This document shows positions 8,561 to 17,052 of a stretch of DNA of 64,000 bases, in pieces. The notes under the pieces are model-generated. The model had not been told where the DNA came from and searched no databases. It saw only the letters and a program-made list of their open reading frames with translations. The stretch covers positions 1,525,613-1,589,612 of the forward strand of contig CAVTWH010000010.1 in the NCBI GenBank assembly GCA_963738365.1, in the 5' to 3' direction. The stretch comes from CAVTWH01 sp963738365 (GTDB lineage: Bacteria; Actinomycetota; Actinomycetes; Mycobacteriales; Micromonosporaceae). The stretch's first letter is position 1; every line of letters begins with the position of its first letter. The position numbers and the translations under genes were made by a program.

Positions 8561-9417
8561 CGGTTCACCTGATCCGCGCCGGTACGGCTGGAGTCGTCCC
8601 GTTCCCACCCGGGCGTCCCGCGCCGGGCCCGTGCGCCGGCGGCCAGGGTGATCGCCACGTACCCGACGGCGGCCGGTGCGAGCCAGGGGCGGGGCAGTAC
8701 CACCCGGCGCAGCCACGCGGTCGGGGCGGCCGGCCGGACCGCAGCGCCCGACCCGTCGGCCCGGGCCCGCAGGGCGGCGTTGCCGGCGCGTACCCGGGCC
8801 AGCCGGCGGACCAGGTCAGCGGTCCGCCGGGGGGTGGCGACCACCGAGCCGGCCGCCGCCACTTCGCGCTTCTGCGCCGGAGTGAACAGCGAGTCGAGGA
8901 ACAGGTCGTCGGCGGTCTCGGCGGGGAACTGCCCGAACCGCGCCCGCCCCGCCTCGGACAGCGCGATCGCGCCGCGCCCGAACAGCGCGTCGGCGTAGGC
9001 CGGGTGGCGGGAGTTGATGGCGTAGTAGGCGCGTACCGGCAGCGGGCGCCCGGCCAGCTCCAGCACCCGCCGGGGGACCACGGCCAGCGGCCGCAGCTCG
9101 ACCGGTCCGCTGGTCAGCGCCGCCACCAGGGCCGCCAGGCCGCCGTCGGTGAGCACCACGTCGGCGTCCAGGTATACCCGCGGGTAGCCGACCGCGACGG
9201 CGTCACCGGCGTTGAGCGCACCGGCCTTGCCCGGCTGCTCCAGCTCGACCACCCGGACGCCGGGGCGCCGGGCGGCCACCGCGGCGGTGGCGTCGGTGCA
9301 GCCGTTGGCGACCACGGTGATGTCCAGTTCGCTGCCGTTCGGGGCGGCGAGCAGCGCGTCGAGACAGCGGCCGAGCACCGCTTCCTCGTTGTGGGCCGCG
9401 ATGACGACAGCGGTCAT
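8557..9417 (-). CDS. Glycosyltransferase family 2 with C-terminal membrane segment
   Basis: About 286 residues. The GT-A domain shows TAVVIAAHNEEAVLGRCLDAL, VVANGCTDAT and the DxD-type metal site VYLDADVVL, followed by FPAETADDLFLDSLF, a typical E/D-rich acceptor region. A hydrophobic segment near the C-terminus (PWLAPAAVGYVAITLAAGA) may anchor it to the membrane. Start ATG 9417 follows a purine-rich ribosome site (GGAGAGG on the minus strand). It is the first gene of a two-gene unit with the deacetylase, and a motif copy lies 65 bases upstream. Confidence 0.86.
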   Translation of the reverse strand: MTAVVIAAHNEEAVLGRCLDALLAAPNGSELDITVVANGCTDATAAVAARRPGVRVVELEQPGKAGALNAGDAVAVGYPRVYLDADVVLTDGGLAALVAALTSGPVELRPLAVVPRRVLELAGRPLPVRAYYAINSRHPAYADALFGRGAIALSEAGRARFGQFPAETADDLFLDSLFTPAQKREVAAAGSVVATPRRTADLVRRLARVRAGNAALRARADGSGAAVRPAAPTAWLRRVVLPRPWLAPAAVGYVAITLAAGARARRGTPGWERDDSSRTGADQVNR

Positions 9418-9481
9418 GAACCTCTCCGGAAAGGTTTGATTACCCGTGACGCTGCCGTGCGGGGACACCCGCCGACAAGGG

Positions 9482-9499
9482 CGTGTCGGATTTCTTGCA
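9482..9499 (-). promoter_or_regulatory. Copy of the TGTAAGAAA-nn-CGTCAC motif, minus strand
   Basis: On the minus strand it reads TGCAAGAAATCCGACACG, close to the copies at 13488, 23585 and 29391. It points toward the glycosyltransferase/deacetylase pair starting at 9417 and sits in the 278-base divergent region shared with the chain-length gene at 9696. Confidence 0.45.
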
Positions 9500-9695
9500 C
9501 AATTGCTTGCGTATCCGGTGACAAGTGGCCGACTTACCGTCGTCCACGTTGGCCCATCGGGCCTGTTTCCGCTGTATTTTCCCTGGAATTAGCAGCCACT
9601 GAGGCAGTTGCCAATGGTTGACCGGCCGGGGGACACTGGCTGCGATTCCCGGCATCCTGCCGGTCAGGCGGCGCGGTTCTCCCGTAAGGAACACT

Positions 9696-10829
9696 GTGGA
9701 TCTCTGGGACCTCACCAAACTCGTCTTCCGGCGGTGGTACTTCTCGCTGCCGGTGCTGCTGGTGACGATGACCGGGACGCTGCTGGTGAGCAGTTCGGTG
9801 AAGCCCGACTATAGTGCCGTGGGCCATCTGCAGATGATCCCCCCGGCGAACCCGACGCCCACCAACCCCAACGAACCGAATGCGGACAAGACTCACAATC
9901 CCTGGCTCGAGCTGGGTATCCAGGCGCTCGGGCAGGCAGCCGTGCTGAAGGTCTCCGACCAGAGCGTGGTGAAGGCGCTGATGGCGCAGGGCTTCTCCGG
10001 CAACTTCGTCATCACCATCGACTACCCGTCGACGTTCTTCTCGGTCCAGGTGACCGGGGCGACGCAGAAGCAGACGAAGAACACTGTCAAGCAGGTCATG
10101 GAACTGCTCAGCCAGGACGTCAAGGCCGAGCAGGGGGCGTTCGGCGTGGCCGACCGGGACTCGATCACCACGCTCACCCTGGACCAGGGCGAGAAGGTGA
10201 CCGCGGTGACCTCGAAGCTCAAGCGGGTGCTCATCGTCGCCACCGGACTCAGCCTGCTGTTCACCACCGGCATGACCATCGCCCTGGACGCCATCGTGCG
10301 GCGCTGGCGGGTCCGTAACCCGATCCGGCGGTCTGCGCCGGCGGCCGGCGCTAACCGGGACGACCGGGACGACCGGGACGACCGGGACGACCGGGACCGT
10401 ACCGTGGTCCGCGGGGCGCCGTCCCCGGCACCGATCCGGACAGCACCCTCGCCGGCACCGATCCCGGCGCCGGCCAACGGCCGCGCCCGGGCCGCGACAC
10501 CGAATCACGCCCGCGCCGTTGACCAGCCCGTGGAATCTCCGGCGCAGGCCAGCGAACGGGAACAGCTCGCCGACGAGGCCGAGGTCGACCAGACCGCCGT
10601 GATCTCGCTGCCGCTCGGCGGTCAGCTCGGTGTCTTCCAGTACCTGTCGAACGCCAAGGTGGTGCCGGGCGCCGCCGCGGCGACCGACCAGAAGCCGCCG
10701 GCCGCCCAGCCGACCCCCGAGGAGCCGCCGGCCGCCGCCGACTCCCGGGCGCTCCCCTCCGACGCCACCATCGTCCTGCCCAAGACCCTCGACGACTGGA
10801 AGCAGGAGAGCCGGAGCCAGGGGCGTTGA
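9696..10829 (+). CDS. Wzz/chain-length-determinant-like membrane protein
   Basis: About 377 residues. An N-terminal transmembrane helix (YFSLPVLLVTMTGTLLVSS, about residues 16-34) and a second helix near residue 180 (VLIVATGLSLLFTTGMTIA) bracket an extracytoplasmic region, the layout of polysaccharide co-polymerases that set chain length. The C-terminal cytoplasmic tail is long, Pro/Ala-rich and carries a five-copy Asp-Arg-Asp repeat. There is no tyrosine-kinase domain. The GTG start 9696 follows TAAGGA at a suitable distance; the longer reading from 9618 is unsupported. The next gene overlaps its stop, which fits a polymerase partner. Confidence 0.78.
   Translation: MDLWDLTKLVFRRWYFSLPVLLVTMTGTLLVSSSVKPDYSAVGHLQMIPPANPTPTNPNEPNADKTHNPWLELGIQALGQAAVLKVSDQSVVKALMAQGFSGNFVITIDYPSTFFSVQVTGATQKQTKNTVKQVMELLSQDVKAEQGAFGVADRDSITTLTLDQGEKVTAVTSKLKRVLIVATGLSLLFTTGMTIALDAIVRRWRVRNPIRRSAPAAGANRDDRDDRDDRDDRDRTVVRGAPSPAPIRTAPSPAPIPAPANGRARAATPNHARAVDQPVESPAQASEREQLADEAEVDQTAVISLPLGGQLGVFQYLSNAKVVPGAAAATDQKPPAAQPTPEEPPAAADSRALPSDATIVLPKTLDDWKQESRSQGR
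10353..10399 (+). repeat. 9-bp in-frame tandem repeat inside the chain-length gene
   Basis: Five near-perfect copies of a 9-base unit (GACCGGGAC, read in phase as Asp-Arg-Asp) encode an NRDDRDDRDDRDDRDR stretch in the cytoplasmic tail. The 9-base period keeps the frame, so copy-number change would only lengthen or shorten a charged linker. Confidence 0.8.
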
Positions 10830-12241
10830 GCACGACGACGCGGGAGCGACGGGAGGCGGACATCCGGACCGATCCGGTCCGGATGGTGGACTTCGAACCG
10901 TCCCTGGTCTCCCGACAGGTCTACGAGACCCGTCGACGGCGAATGATCCTCGACGTCAGCGGCCTGCTCATCCTCATGCTCGGCCTGCTCTACCTGATCC
11001 CCGAGGGCCTGATCCTGCCCAACCTCAACGTGGTCGGCCGACCGGCGCTGATCCTCGCGCTGCTGCTGTTCACCTGGTGGGTACTGGCCCGGCTGAGCCC
11101 CTGGCTGTCAGTGATCGGGCCGCAGCCGCTGCGCTGGTTCGCGCTGGTGTACCTGATCACCCTGCTGCTGTCCTACCTCGCCGGCATTCTGCGCGGGCTC
11201 AACCCGAAGGAGGCCAACGGCGAGAACACCGCGCTGCTGGCCGCCGCCCAGATCCTCGGCGTGATGCTGGCCTCGGCCGACGGCATCCGCAACTGGGAAC
11301 GGCTCAACGCCGTGCTGCGTACCCTGGTGTGGTGCGCCGGGGCGATGGCGGTGGTCGGCATCCTGCAGTCGGCCATGCACACCGACATCACCGTCCACTT
11401 CCACCTGCCCGGGCTGCAGCTGGTCGGCACGGCCGACCTGGAGAACCGGGGCATCGGCCAGTTCCGGGTGGCCAGCTTCGCGCTGCACTACATCGAGTTC
11501 GGCTCGCTGATGGCGATCGCCGTGCCGTACGCCGTGCACTACGCCCGCTTCGGCGCCACCCGCAACCAGCGCCGCCTGGCCATGGTGGTGGCGCTGCTGT
11601 GCGCCGGTGCGGTACCCATGTCGATCTCCCGCACCGGCATCCTGGCGCTGGCCGTGGCGATCCTGGTGATGGTGCCGATGTGGCCGGGGCGGCTGCGGTA
11701 CAACGCCTTCGCCGCACTGGTCGGCCTCACCGGCTGCCTGATGATCATCAAGCCGGGGCTGGTCGGCACCGTCAAGTCCATGTTCAGCACCGCCGGCACC
11801 GACCCGAGCATCACCGGCCGCACCGCGCGCTACGCCCTCATCGGCGACTGGTACCACCAGCGCCCGTGGCTGGGGCGCGGCCCGTTCAGCGTCGTCCCCG
11901 GCATCAACGGCGGCATCGTCTTCGACAACCAGTGGCTCTACTCGATCGTCACGGTCGGGATCGTCGGCACCGCCGCCATCGCCAGTCTGCATATCGCCGG
12001 CATCGTGCTGGCCGGCATCTCAATGCGGCGCTCCCGGGAGGCCGAGGTCCGGCACCTGTGCGCGGCGTTCATCTCCACCCAGCTGGTGTGCATCCTGGCC
12101 GAGGGCACCTTCGACGCCTTCTACTTCACCACCTTCACCTCGACCATGGCGCTGCTGCTCGGGGCCACCGGCGCGGTCTGGCGCTTCACCCATCCGAAAC
12201 GCACCGTGCGTACCTCGACCGTGCGCCGCTTCGTCGGCTGA
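10826..12241 (+). CDS. O-antigen ligase / polysaccharide polymerase-like membrane protein
   Basis: About 471 residues with some ten to twelve hydrophobic helices and a large soluble loop (GTDPSITGRTARYALIGDWYHQRPWLGRGPF) late in the protein, typical of the Wzy/WaaL (O-antigen ligase) family. The loop residues R-x3-Y and the WLGRG motif match the conserved periplasmic loop of that family. It probably polymerises or transfers the lipid-linked repeat unit on the outer face of the membrane. The TTG start 10826 overlaps the stop of the chain-length gene as TTGA, supporting co-function. Confidence 0.78.
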   Translation: MSTTTRERREADIRTDPVRMVDFEPSLVSRQVYETRRRRMILDVSGLLILMLGLLYLIPEGLILPNLNVVGRPALILALLLFTWWVLARLSPWLSVIGPQPLRWFALVYLITLLLSYLAGILRGLNPKEANGENTALLAAAQILGVMLASADGIRNWERLNAVLRTLVWCAGAMAVVGILQSAMHTDITVHFHLPGLQLVGTADLENRGIGQFRVASFALHYIEFGSLMAIAVPYAVHYARFGATRNQRRLAMVVALLCAGAVPMSISRTGILALAVAILVMVPMWPGRLRYNAFAALVGLTGCLMIIKPGLVGTVKSMFSTAGTDPSITGRTARYALIGDWYHQRPWLGRGPFSVVPGINGGIVFDNQWLYSIVTVGIVGTAAIASLHIAGIVLAGISMRRSREAEVRHLCAAFISTQLVCILAEGTFDAFYFTTFTSTMALLLGATGAVWRFTHPKRTVRTSTVRRFVG

Positions 12242-12258
12242 CACCGCCCGGTGGGCCC

Positions 12259-13428
12259 TCAGACCGGGTCGGCGCCGCCCTGGGCGGCCGCGACCGGCGC
12301 GGCCAGCGGCGGGCGGCCCAGGTGCAGCGCGGGCAGCCGGAACAGCAGCCGGACCGGTGCGGCACCGGGTAGCGGTCGCAGGATGCGTCGCCGCGCCGGC
12401 TGCTCCCACAGCCGGAACACCAGCCAGCTCACCGCGACGGTGACCGCCAGGCTGATCCCGGCCAGGGCCAACTGGCCGGGCAGCGCCCGGTCGGCGCCGG
12501 CGACGTGCAGCACCACCCGCAGCACCAGGCTGTGCACGAGGTAGAAGGCGTAGGACAGCTGGGCCAGCCAGAGCAGCACCGGGCTGGCCAGCCGGCTCGG
12601 CCGGCCGGCGGCGTCCCGGGCGCCCAGCGCGCCGATGGTCAACGCCAGCGGTACCACCAGGCCGGCGACGTAGCGGAAGTCGGCTGGCAGCCAGTTGGTC
12701 GCCGCGTACGCCGCCACCAGCAGCCCGGCGGCCAGCCGTACCCGCAGGAAAGCCGGCCAGGCGCCGTCCCGGACCAGCCGGGCCAGCAGCATCCCGGCGC
12801 AGAACTCGGGCAGCCGGGCCAGCGGGAACACCCACACCAGCCAGTAGCGCTCCGGCGCCCCGAACAGCCGGGCGGCCACCGGGATGAGCCAGCTGGTCGC
12901 CAGCGTCGCCGCCAGTACCGGCCAGAGCAGCCGCCCGCGCAGCGCCACCAGGGCCCGGTTGAGCAGTGGGAACAGTGCGTAGAACAGCACTTCGCAGGCG
13001 AGCGACCAGGAGACGATGTTCAGCCCGAAGTACACCCGCTGGTCCGGCACCCAGGCCTGGACGAGCAGCAGGTTGGGCACCGCCACGCCGGCGCCGATCC
13101 GGTCGCCGCTGGCCAGCGTGAGCGCCACGGCGGCGCAGAAGGTGAGCAGGTGGTCCGGGTAGATGCGGGCCAGTCGGCGCCGCCAGAAGACCAGCGGACT
13201 GTCGGTGGTCCGCCAGGTCCAGGCGAGCACGAAGCCACCGAGGATGAAGTAGAACGAGAACCCGCCGGCTCCCTGACTGAGTACCCAGTCAAGAACCTGT
13301 CCGGTCCGGCCCCCGGTCAACAGCCCCATGACGTGCAGGTGGAAGACGAAGACGGCCAGTGCCGCCGGGAAGCGCACGCCCAACAGGGAGCGCAGGACCG
13401 GCGGGCGCTCGACCGGGGCATCGACCAC
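12259..13428 (-). CDS. Acyltransferase 3 family membrane protein
   Basis: About 389 residues. The N-terminus carries LLGVRFPAALAVFVFHLHVMG, with the catalytic-type histidine of the acyltransferase-3 fold, and the conserved RRLARIYPDHLLTF motif follows in the first third. Around ten transmembrane helices are evident. The family transfers acetyl or other acyl groups to sugars of surface polysaccharides. It converges with the polymerase gene 17 bases away and is divergent from the Cys-rich protein at 13618. Architecture and wording closely match the second acyltransferase at 17049-18272 (for example VYFGLN and RYW-W--PL-RLPEF in both), suggesting an old duplication. Confidence 0.87.
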   Translation of the reverse strand: MVDAPVERPPVLRSLLGVRFPAALAVFVFHLHVMGLLTGGRTGQVLDWVLSQGAGGFSFYFILGGFVLAWTWRTTDSPLVFWRRRLARIYPDHLLTFCAAVALTLASGDRIGAGVAVPNLLLVQAWVPDQRVYFGLNIVSWSLACEVLFYALFPLLNRALVALRGRLLWPVLAATLATSWLIPVAARLFGAPERYWLVWVFPLARLPEFCAGMLLARLVRDGAWPAFLRVRLAAGLLVAAYAATNWLPADFRYVAGLVVPLALTIGALGARDAAGRPSRLASPVLLWLAQLSYAFYLVHSLVLRVVLHVAGADRALPGQLALAGISLAVTVAVSWLVFRLWEQPARRRILRPLPGAAPVRLLFRLPALHLGRPPLAAPVAAAQGGADPV

Positions 13429-13487
13429 CGGGCAAGACTAGTGACGCCCCGAACGCGCCGGTAACCGGCCGGATGGACAACCGTTCC

Positions 13488-13537
13488 TGTAAGAAAGGCG
13501 TCACAGCACGCCGGGCGGTTGGTCGGCGCCGTAATGT
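13488..13537 (+). promoter_or_regulatory. Motif TGTAAGAAAGGCGTCACA plus downstream CGTAATGT box
   Basis: The 18-base motif at 13488-13505 is followed exactly 42 bases after its start by CGTAATGT (13530-13537). The same pair with the same 42-base offset occurs at 23585/23627. The arrangement lies 80-130 bases before the plus-strand gene at 13618, so it looks like a promoter with an upstream activator or sigma recognition element. The factor is unknown. Confidence 0.55.
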
Positions 13538-13617
13538 ACCCCGGGTCGGCCGCCCAGTTGGCGAGCTCGCCGTGCGGTCCATCGGTTGACGGTACGGCGA
13601 TTCCTGAGGAGTTCGCA

Positions 13618-14625
13618 TTGCAGACTGCTGAGCAGATTCCCGTCCGCCGGCCACTGTCGCTGCGCGTCGGCCAGTTGGTCGAGGTACGCAGCGCCGAGGA
13701 GATCCTGGCCACCCTCGACGAGTCCGGTGAACTCGACTCGCTGCCGTTCATGCCGGAGATGCTGCGCTGGTGCGGGCAGCGGCTGACCGTCTACCGGTCG
13801 GCGCACAAGGCCTGCGACACCATCACCCGCACCGGCGTGCGGAAGATGACCGACGCGGTGCACCTGACCGGGGCGCGCTGTGACGGCTCCGGGCACGACG
13901 GCTGCGAAGCCGCCTGCCTCATCTTCTGGAAGACCGACTGGCTGAAGCTGGTCGACGACGCCGACGCCGGGGCGCCGGCCGCGCCGGCCGACGACAGCGG
14001 CCGGCTGCTGCCGCTGCTGACCATCGCCAGCCGCCGGCCCGACGACACCGACGGCGCGCCGCGCTGGCGCTGCCAGGCCACCGAGATGCTGCGCGCCACC
14101 CCCGAGGTACTGCCGGTCCGGGACGTGCGGCACTACGTGCAGGACGTGCGGACCGGCAACGTCGGCTTCTGGTGGGGCGTGCGCGCCTACCTGGTCGGCA
14201 TCTTCAACCGGGTACAGACGGTCAGCGCGCAACGGCTGCCCCGGCCGCTGGTCTTCCGCGGCGGCCTGCGCTGGCGCTTCCTCAAGGGCCAGCCCGGCCC
14301 CACGCCCACCCTGCGGACCGACCTGCAACCCGGGGAGCTGGTCCGGGTGAAGTCCAAGGAAGAGATCATGAAGACCCTGGACCCCGAGCTGAAGAACCGG
14401 GGGCTGGGCTTCGACGCCGAGATGGCGCGGTTCTGCGGGCGTACCGTCCGGGTGGCCCGCCGGGTGCACCACATCATCGACGAGAACACCGGTCGGATGA
14501 TCACGATGAAGAACCCGTGCATCGTGCTGGAGGGCGTCGTCTGCGAGGGCGCGTACATCGCCAACTGCCCGCGCTCGATCACCGCGTACTGGCGGGAGAT
14601 CTGGCTGGAACGGGTCGAGGGGTGA
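13618..14625 (+). CDS. Unknown protein with a duplicated Cys-containing domain
   Basis: About 335 residues and not a family I can name. Two copies of one domain are visible. Copy 1 (about residues 14-115) runs from LRVGQLVEVRSAEEILATLD through PFMPEMLRWCGQRLTVYR and HLTGARCDGSGHDGCEAACL to FWKTDWLKLV. Copy 2 (about 235-333) runs from LQPGELVRVKSKEEIMKTLD through FDAEMARFCGRTVRVARR and NPCIVLEGVVCEGAYIANC to YWREIWLERV. Each has several conserved Cys in the same places, suggesting metal or iron-sulfur binding. The TTG start 13618 follows TGAGGAG (13605-13611). The gene's stop overlaps the flippase start as GTGA, so it is co-translated with a polysaccharide exporter. Confidence 0.7.
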   Translation: MQTAEQIPVRRPLSLRVGQLVEVRSAEEILATLDESGELDSLPFMPEMLRWCGQRLTVYRSAHKACDTITRTGVRKMTDAVHLTGARCDGSGHDGCEAACLIFWKTDWLKLVDDADAGAPAAPADDSGRLLPLLTIASRRPDDTDGAPRWRCQATEMLRATPEVLPVRDVRHYVQDVRTGNVGFWWGVRAYLVGIFNRVQTVSAQRLPRPLVFRGGLRWRFLKGQPGPTPTLRTDLQPGELVRVKSKEEIMKTLDPELKNRGLGFDAEMARFCGRTVRVARRVHHIIDENTGRMITMKNPCIVLEGVVCEGAYIANCPRSITAYWREIWLERVEG

Positions 14626-16175
14626 CCTCCTCGACGCTCCGCCCGGAAAACGACGAGGCCCGGCCGGAACACGAGATCGGTCCGGAGACCGACGAGGTCG
14701 AGGACCGGCACAGCATCGAGCGCAAGGCCGGCCGGGGGCTGCGCTGGAGCCTGTTCGGCAACGTGCTGACGAAGATCGCATCGTTCGCCATGGGGCTGGC
14801 GCTGGCCCGCCTGCTGGTCCCCGCGGACTTCGGCGTCTACGCCGTGGCCTTCGCCGCGCTCCAGTTCGTCATGCACGTCAACGACGTCGGGCTGATCGCC
14901 GCCACCGTGCAGTGGCGCGGCAAGCTGGCCGAGATGACGCCCACCGCCACCCTGCTGGCGGCGGTCTTCAGCGTCGTCATCTATGTCGGCTTCTGGTTCG
15001 CCGCCCCGGCCGTGGCCGGCTTCGCGCACACCCCGCAGGCCGTCCCGGTGCTGCGGCTGCTCACCCTCAACATCGTCATCGACGGGATCACTGCGGTCCG
15101 CAGCGCCACCCTGATGCGCGAGTTCCGGCAGAGCCAGCTCATCACCGCCAACCTCGCCGGCCTCGTGGTCAACGCGGCGGTGGCCATCCCGCTGGCGGTC
15201 ACCGGCGCGGGGGCGATGGCGTTCGCCGGCGGTCAGGTCGCCGGGGCGGCGCTCACCGGGGTGCTGGTCTTCGTCGCCGGGCGGGTGCCGTTCCGGCTCG
15301 GCTTCGACCGTGCGGTGGCGGCCCGGCTGATGACCTTCGGCATCCCGCTGGCCGCCAGCCTCGGCGTCGAGGCGATCCTGATGAACTCCGACTACATCAT
15401 CGTCGGCCGCCAGCTCGGCGACGTGCAGCTCGGCTTCTACCTGCTGGCGTTCAACATCTCCACCTGGGCGCTGAGCATCATCAGCAGCGCGGTGCGCTAT
15501 GTCTCGGTGGCCGGCTTCTCCCGGCTGTCGGAGATGGACCGGGAGACCCTGTCGGCCAGCGTGGCGAAGGCCGTGCCGATGCTGTTCGCCGTGGCGGTCC
15601 CCATCGCGGTGCTCAGCGCCGTGCTGTCCCGCCCGCTGGTGCACTTCCTCTACGGCCACGAGTGGGGGCCGGCCGCACCCGTCCTGGTCTGGCTGATGGT
15701 GCTCACCGTGATCCGGATGCTCACCGCGCTCGCCATGGACATCCTGATGGGCGCCGGGGCCACCCGGTGGTCGCTGTGGATCAACCTCGGCTGGGCGGTG
15801 ACGCTGGTACCGGCCCTGGTGATCGGTACCCGCTGGAACGGCATCCAGGGCACCGCGGTCAGCCACTCGATCGTCGGCGTGCTGGTCGCCTTGCCGCTGA
15901 CCATCCTGGCGCTGCACCGCATCGGGGTACGGGTCGCACCGATCGCCCCCGGCCTGCTCCGCCCGGCGCTGGGCGGCATCGCCGCCGCCGTGGCCGCCCT
16001 GCTGATCCGGCAAGCCGTCGGCGCCGCCCCGCTGGCGCAGCTGGCCCTGGCCGGCCCGGTCGGCCTGGCCGCCTACATCGCGGTGACCGTACCCGCGGCG
16101 CAGCTGCGCCGGGTGCGGGACAAGCTGGCCCGGCTGGCCGGCGGACGAGGGGGGCAGCCCGATGTCGCGCACTGA
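14622..16175 (+). CDS. Wzx-like polysaccharide flippase (MOP superfamily)
   Basis: About 517 residues. A hydrophilic N-terminal leader of some 35 residues is followed by LRWSLFGNVLTKIASFAMGLALARLLVPADFGVYAVA, the hallmark start of the polysaccharide-transporter branch of the MOP exporters. Twelve or more hydrophobic helices follow, including MTFGIPLAASLGVEAILMNSDYIIVGRQLG. The family moves lipid-linked repeat units across the cytoplasmic membrane. The GTG start 14622 overlaps the preceding stop. The downstream glycosyltransferase starts before this gene ends, so the three genes form one unit. Confidence 0.86.
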   Translation: MTSSTLRPENDEARPEHEIGPETDEVEDRHSIERKAGRGLRWSLFGNVLTKIASFAMGLALARLLVPADFGVYAVAFAALQFVMHVNDVGLIAATVQWRGKLAEMTPTATLLAAVFSVVIYVGFWFAAPAVAGFAHTPQAVPVLRLLTLNIVIDGITAVRSATLMREFRQSQLITANLAGLVVNAAVAIPLAVTGAGAMAFAGGQVAGAALTGVLVFVAGRVPFRLGFDRAVAARLMTFGIPLAASLGVEAILMNSDYIIVGRQLGDVQLGFYLLAFNISTWALSIISSAVRYVSVAGFSRLSEMDRETLSASVAKAVPMLFAVAVPIAVLSAVLSRPLVHFLYGHEWGPAAPVLVWLMVLTVIRMLTALAMDILMGAGATRWSLWINLGWAVTLVPALVIGTRWNGIQGTAVSHSIVGVLVALPLTILALHRIGVRVAPIAPGLLRPALGGIAAAVAALLIRQAVGAAPLAQLALAGPVGLAAYIAVTVPAAQLRRVRDKLARLAGGRGGQPDVAH

Positions 16176-17052
16176 CCCGTTGGTCTCCATCGGCCTGCCG
16201 GTCCGCAACGGCGCCGCCACCATCGCCACGGTCATCGGCTCGGTGCTGGCCCAGGAGTACGACCACTGGGAACTGGTCATCTCCGACAACGCCTCGACCG
16301 ACGACACCGAGGAGGTGGGCCGCTCCGCCGCGCGCAGCGACCCCCGCATCCGGTACCACCGCCAGCCGGAGAACATCGGCCTGCTGAACAACTTCCTCAC
16401 CACCGCGCAGCTGGCCGGCGGCGAGTACTTCCGCTGGATCGGCGACAGTGACTGGATCGCGCCGCAGTACCTCACCCGGCTGCTCGACGTCTACGCCCAC
16501 GACGACCGGCTGATCCTGGTCACCTCCCGGCTGGAGTACGAGCTGGAGAGCGGCGAGCGGGCGTCCGCCCCGTACCACGGCACCGAACTGGCCGCGGGCG
16601 ACCCGTCCGTGCGCTTCGTGGAGATGCTGCGCCTGCTCAACGACAGCTACCTGACCATCGACCCGATGTACGGCCTGTTCCGGCGCTCGGCGCTGCTGGC
16701 GGTGCCGCGGCGCAACATGATGCGCGAGGACCAGATCTTCGCGGCCCGGTACGCCCTCGCCGGGCCCTGGGCGCACGTCAACGACCTGCTCGCCGGCCGG
16801 GGCTGGACCGACGACCGTCGCCCGCAGCTGGCCCGGCGCCTCGGGGTACCGGCCTGGCAGGCCCGGATGGCCACCGTGCACCAGTGCCGGGAGCTGCTGC
16901 GCAGCCTCGACGAGGCGGACCTGGAGCCGGCCCAGCGGCGCCGCGCCCGGGCCGCCATCGGCCGCCTCTACCTGGGCCGCAAGCGCCGCGTCGTGGTGCA
17001 CGGCTCGCGCCGCCTGGCCCGCCTGGCCAGCCGCGCCGTGGGCTCGCGCTAG
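16162..17052 (+). CDS. Glycosyltransferase family 2
   Basis: About 296 residues. The GT-A core shows PLVSIGLPVRNGAATIATVI, LVISDNASTDDTEE, NIGLLNNF and the metal-binding region FRWIGDSDWIAPQYL. The C-terminal third is basic and rich in Arg, with no clear membrane helix. The ATG 16162 start lies 14 bases inside the flippase gene, indicating translational coupling. It probably adds one sugar of the exported repeat unit. Its stop overlaps the stop of the convergent acyltransferase by four bases. Confidence 0.87.
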   Translation: MSRTDPLVSIGLPVRNGAATIATVIGSVLAQEYDHWELVISDNASTDDTEEVGRSAARSDPRIRYHRQPENIGLLNNFLTTAQLAGGEYFRWIGDSDWIAPQYLTRLLDVYAHDDRLILVTSRLEYELESGERASAPYHGTELAAGDPSVRFVEMLRLLNDSYLTIDPMYGLFRRSALLAVPRRNMMREDQIFAARYALAGPWAHVNDLLAGRGWTDDRRPQLARRLGVPAWQARMATVHQCRELLRSLDEADLEPAQRRRARAAIGRLYLGRKRRVVVHGSRRLARLASRAVGSR

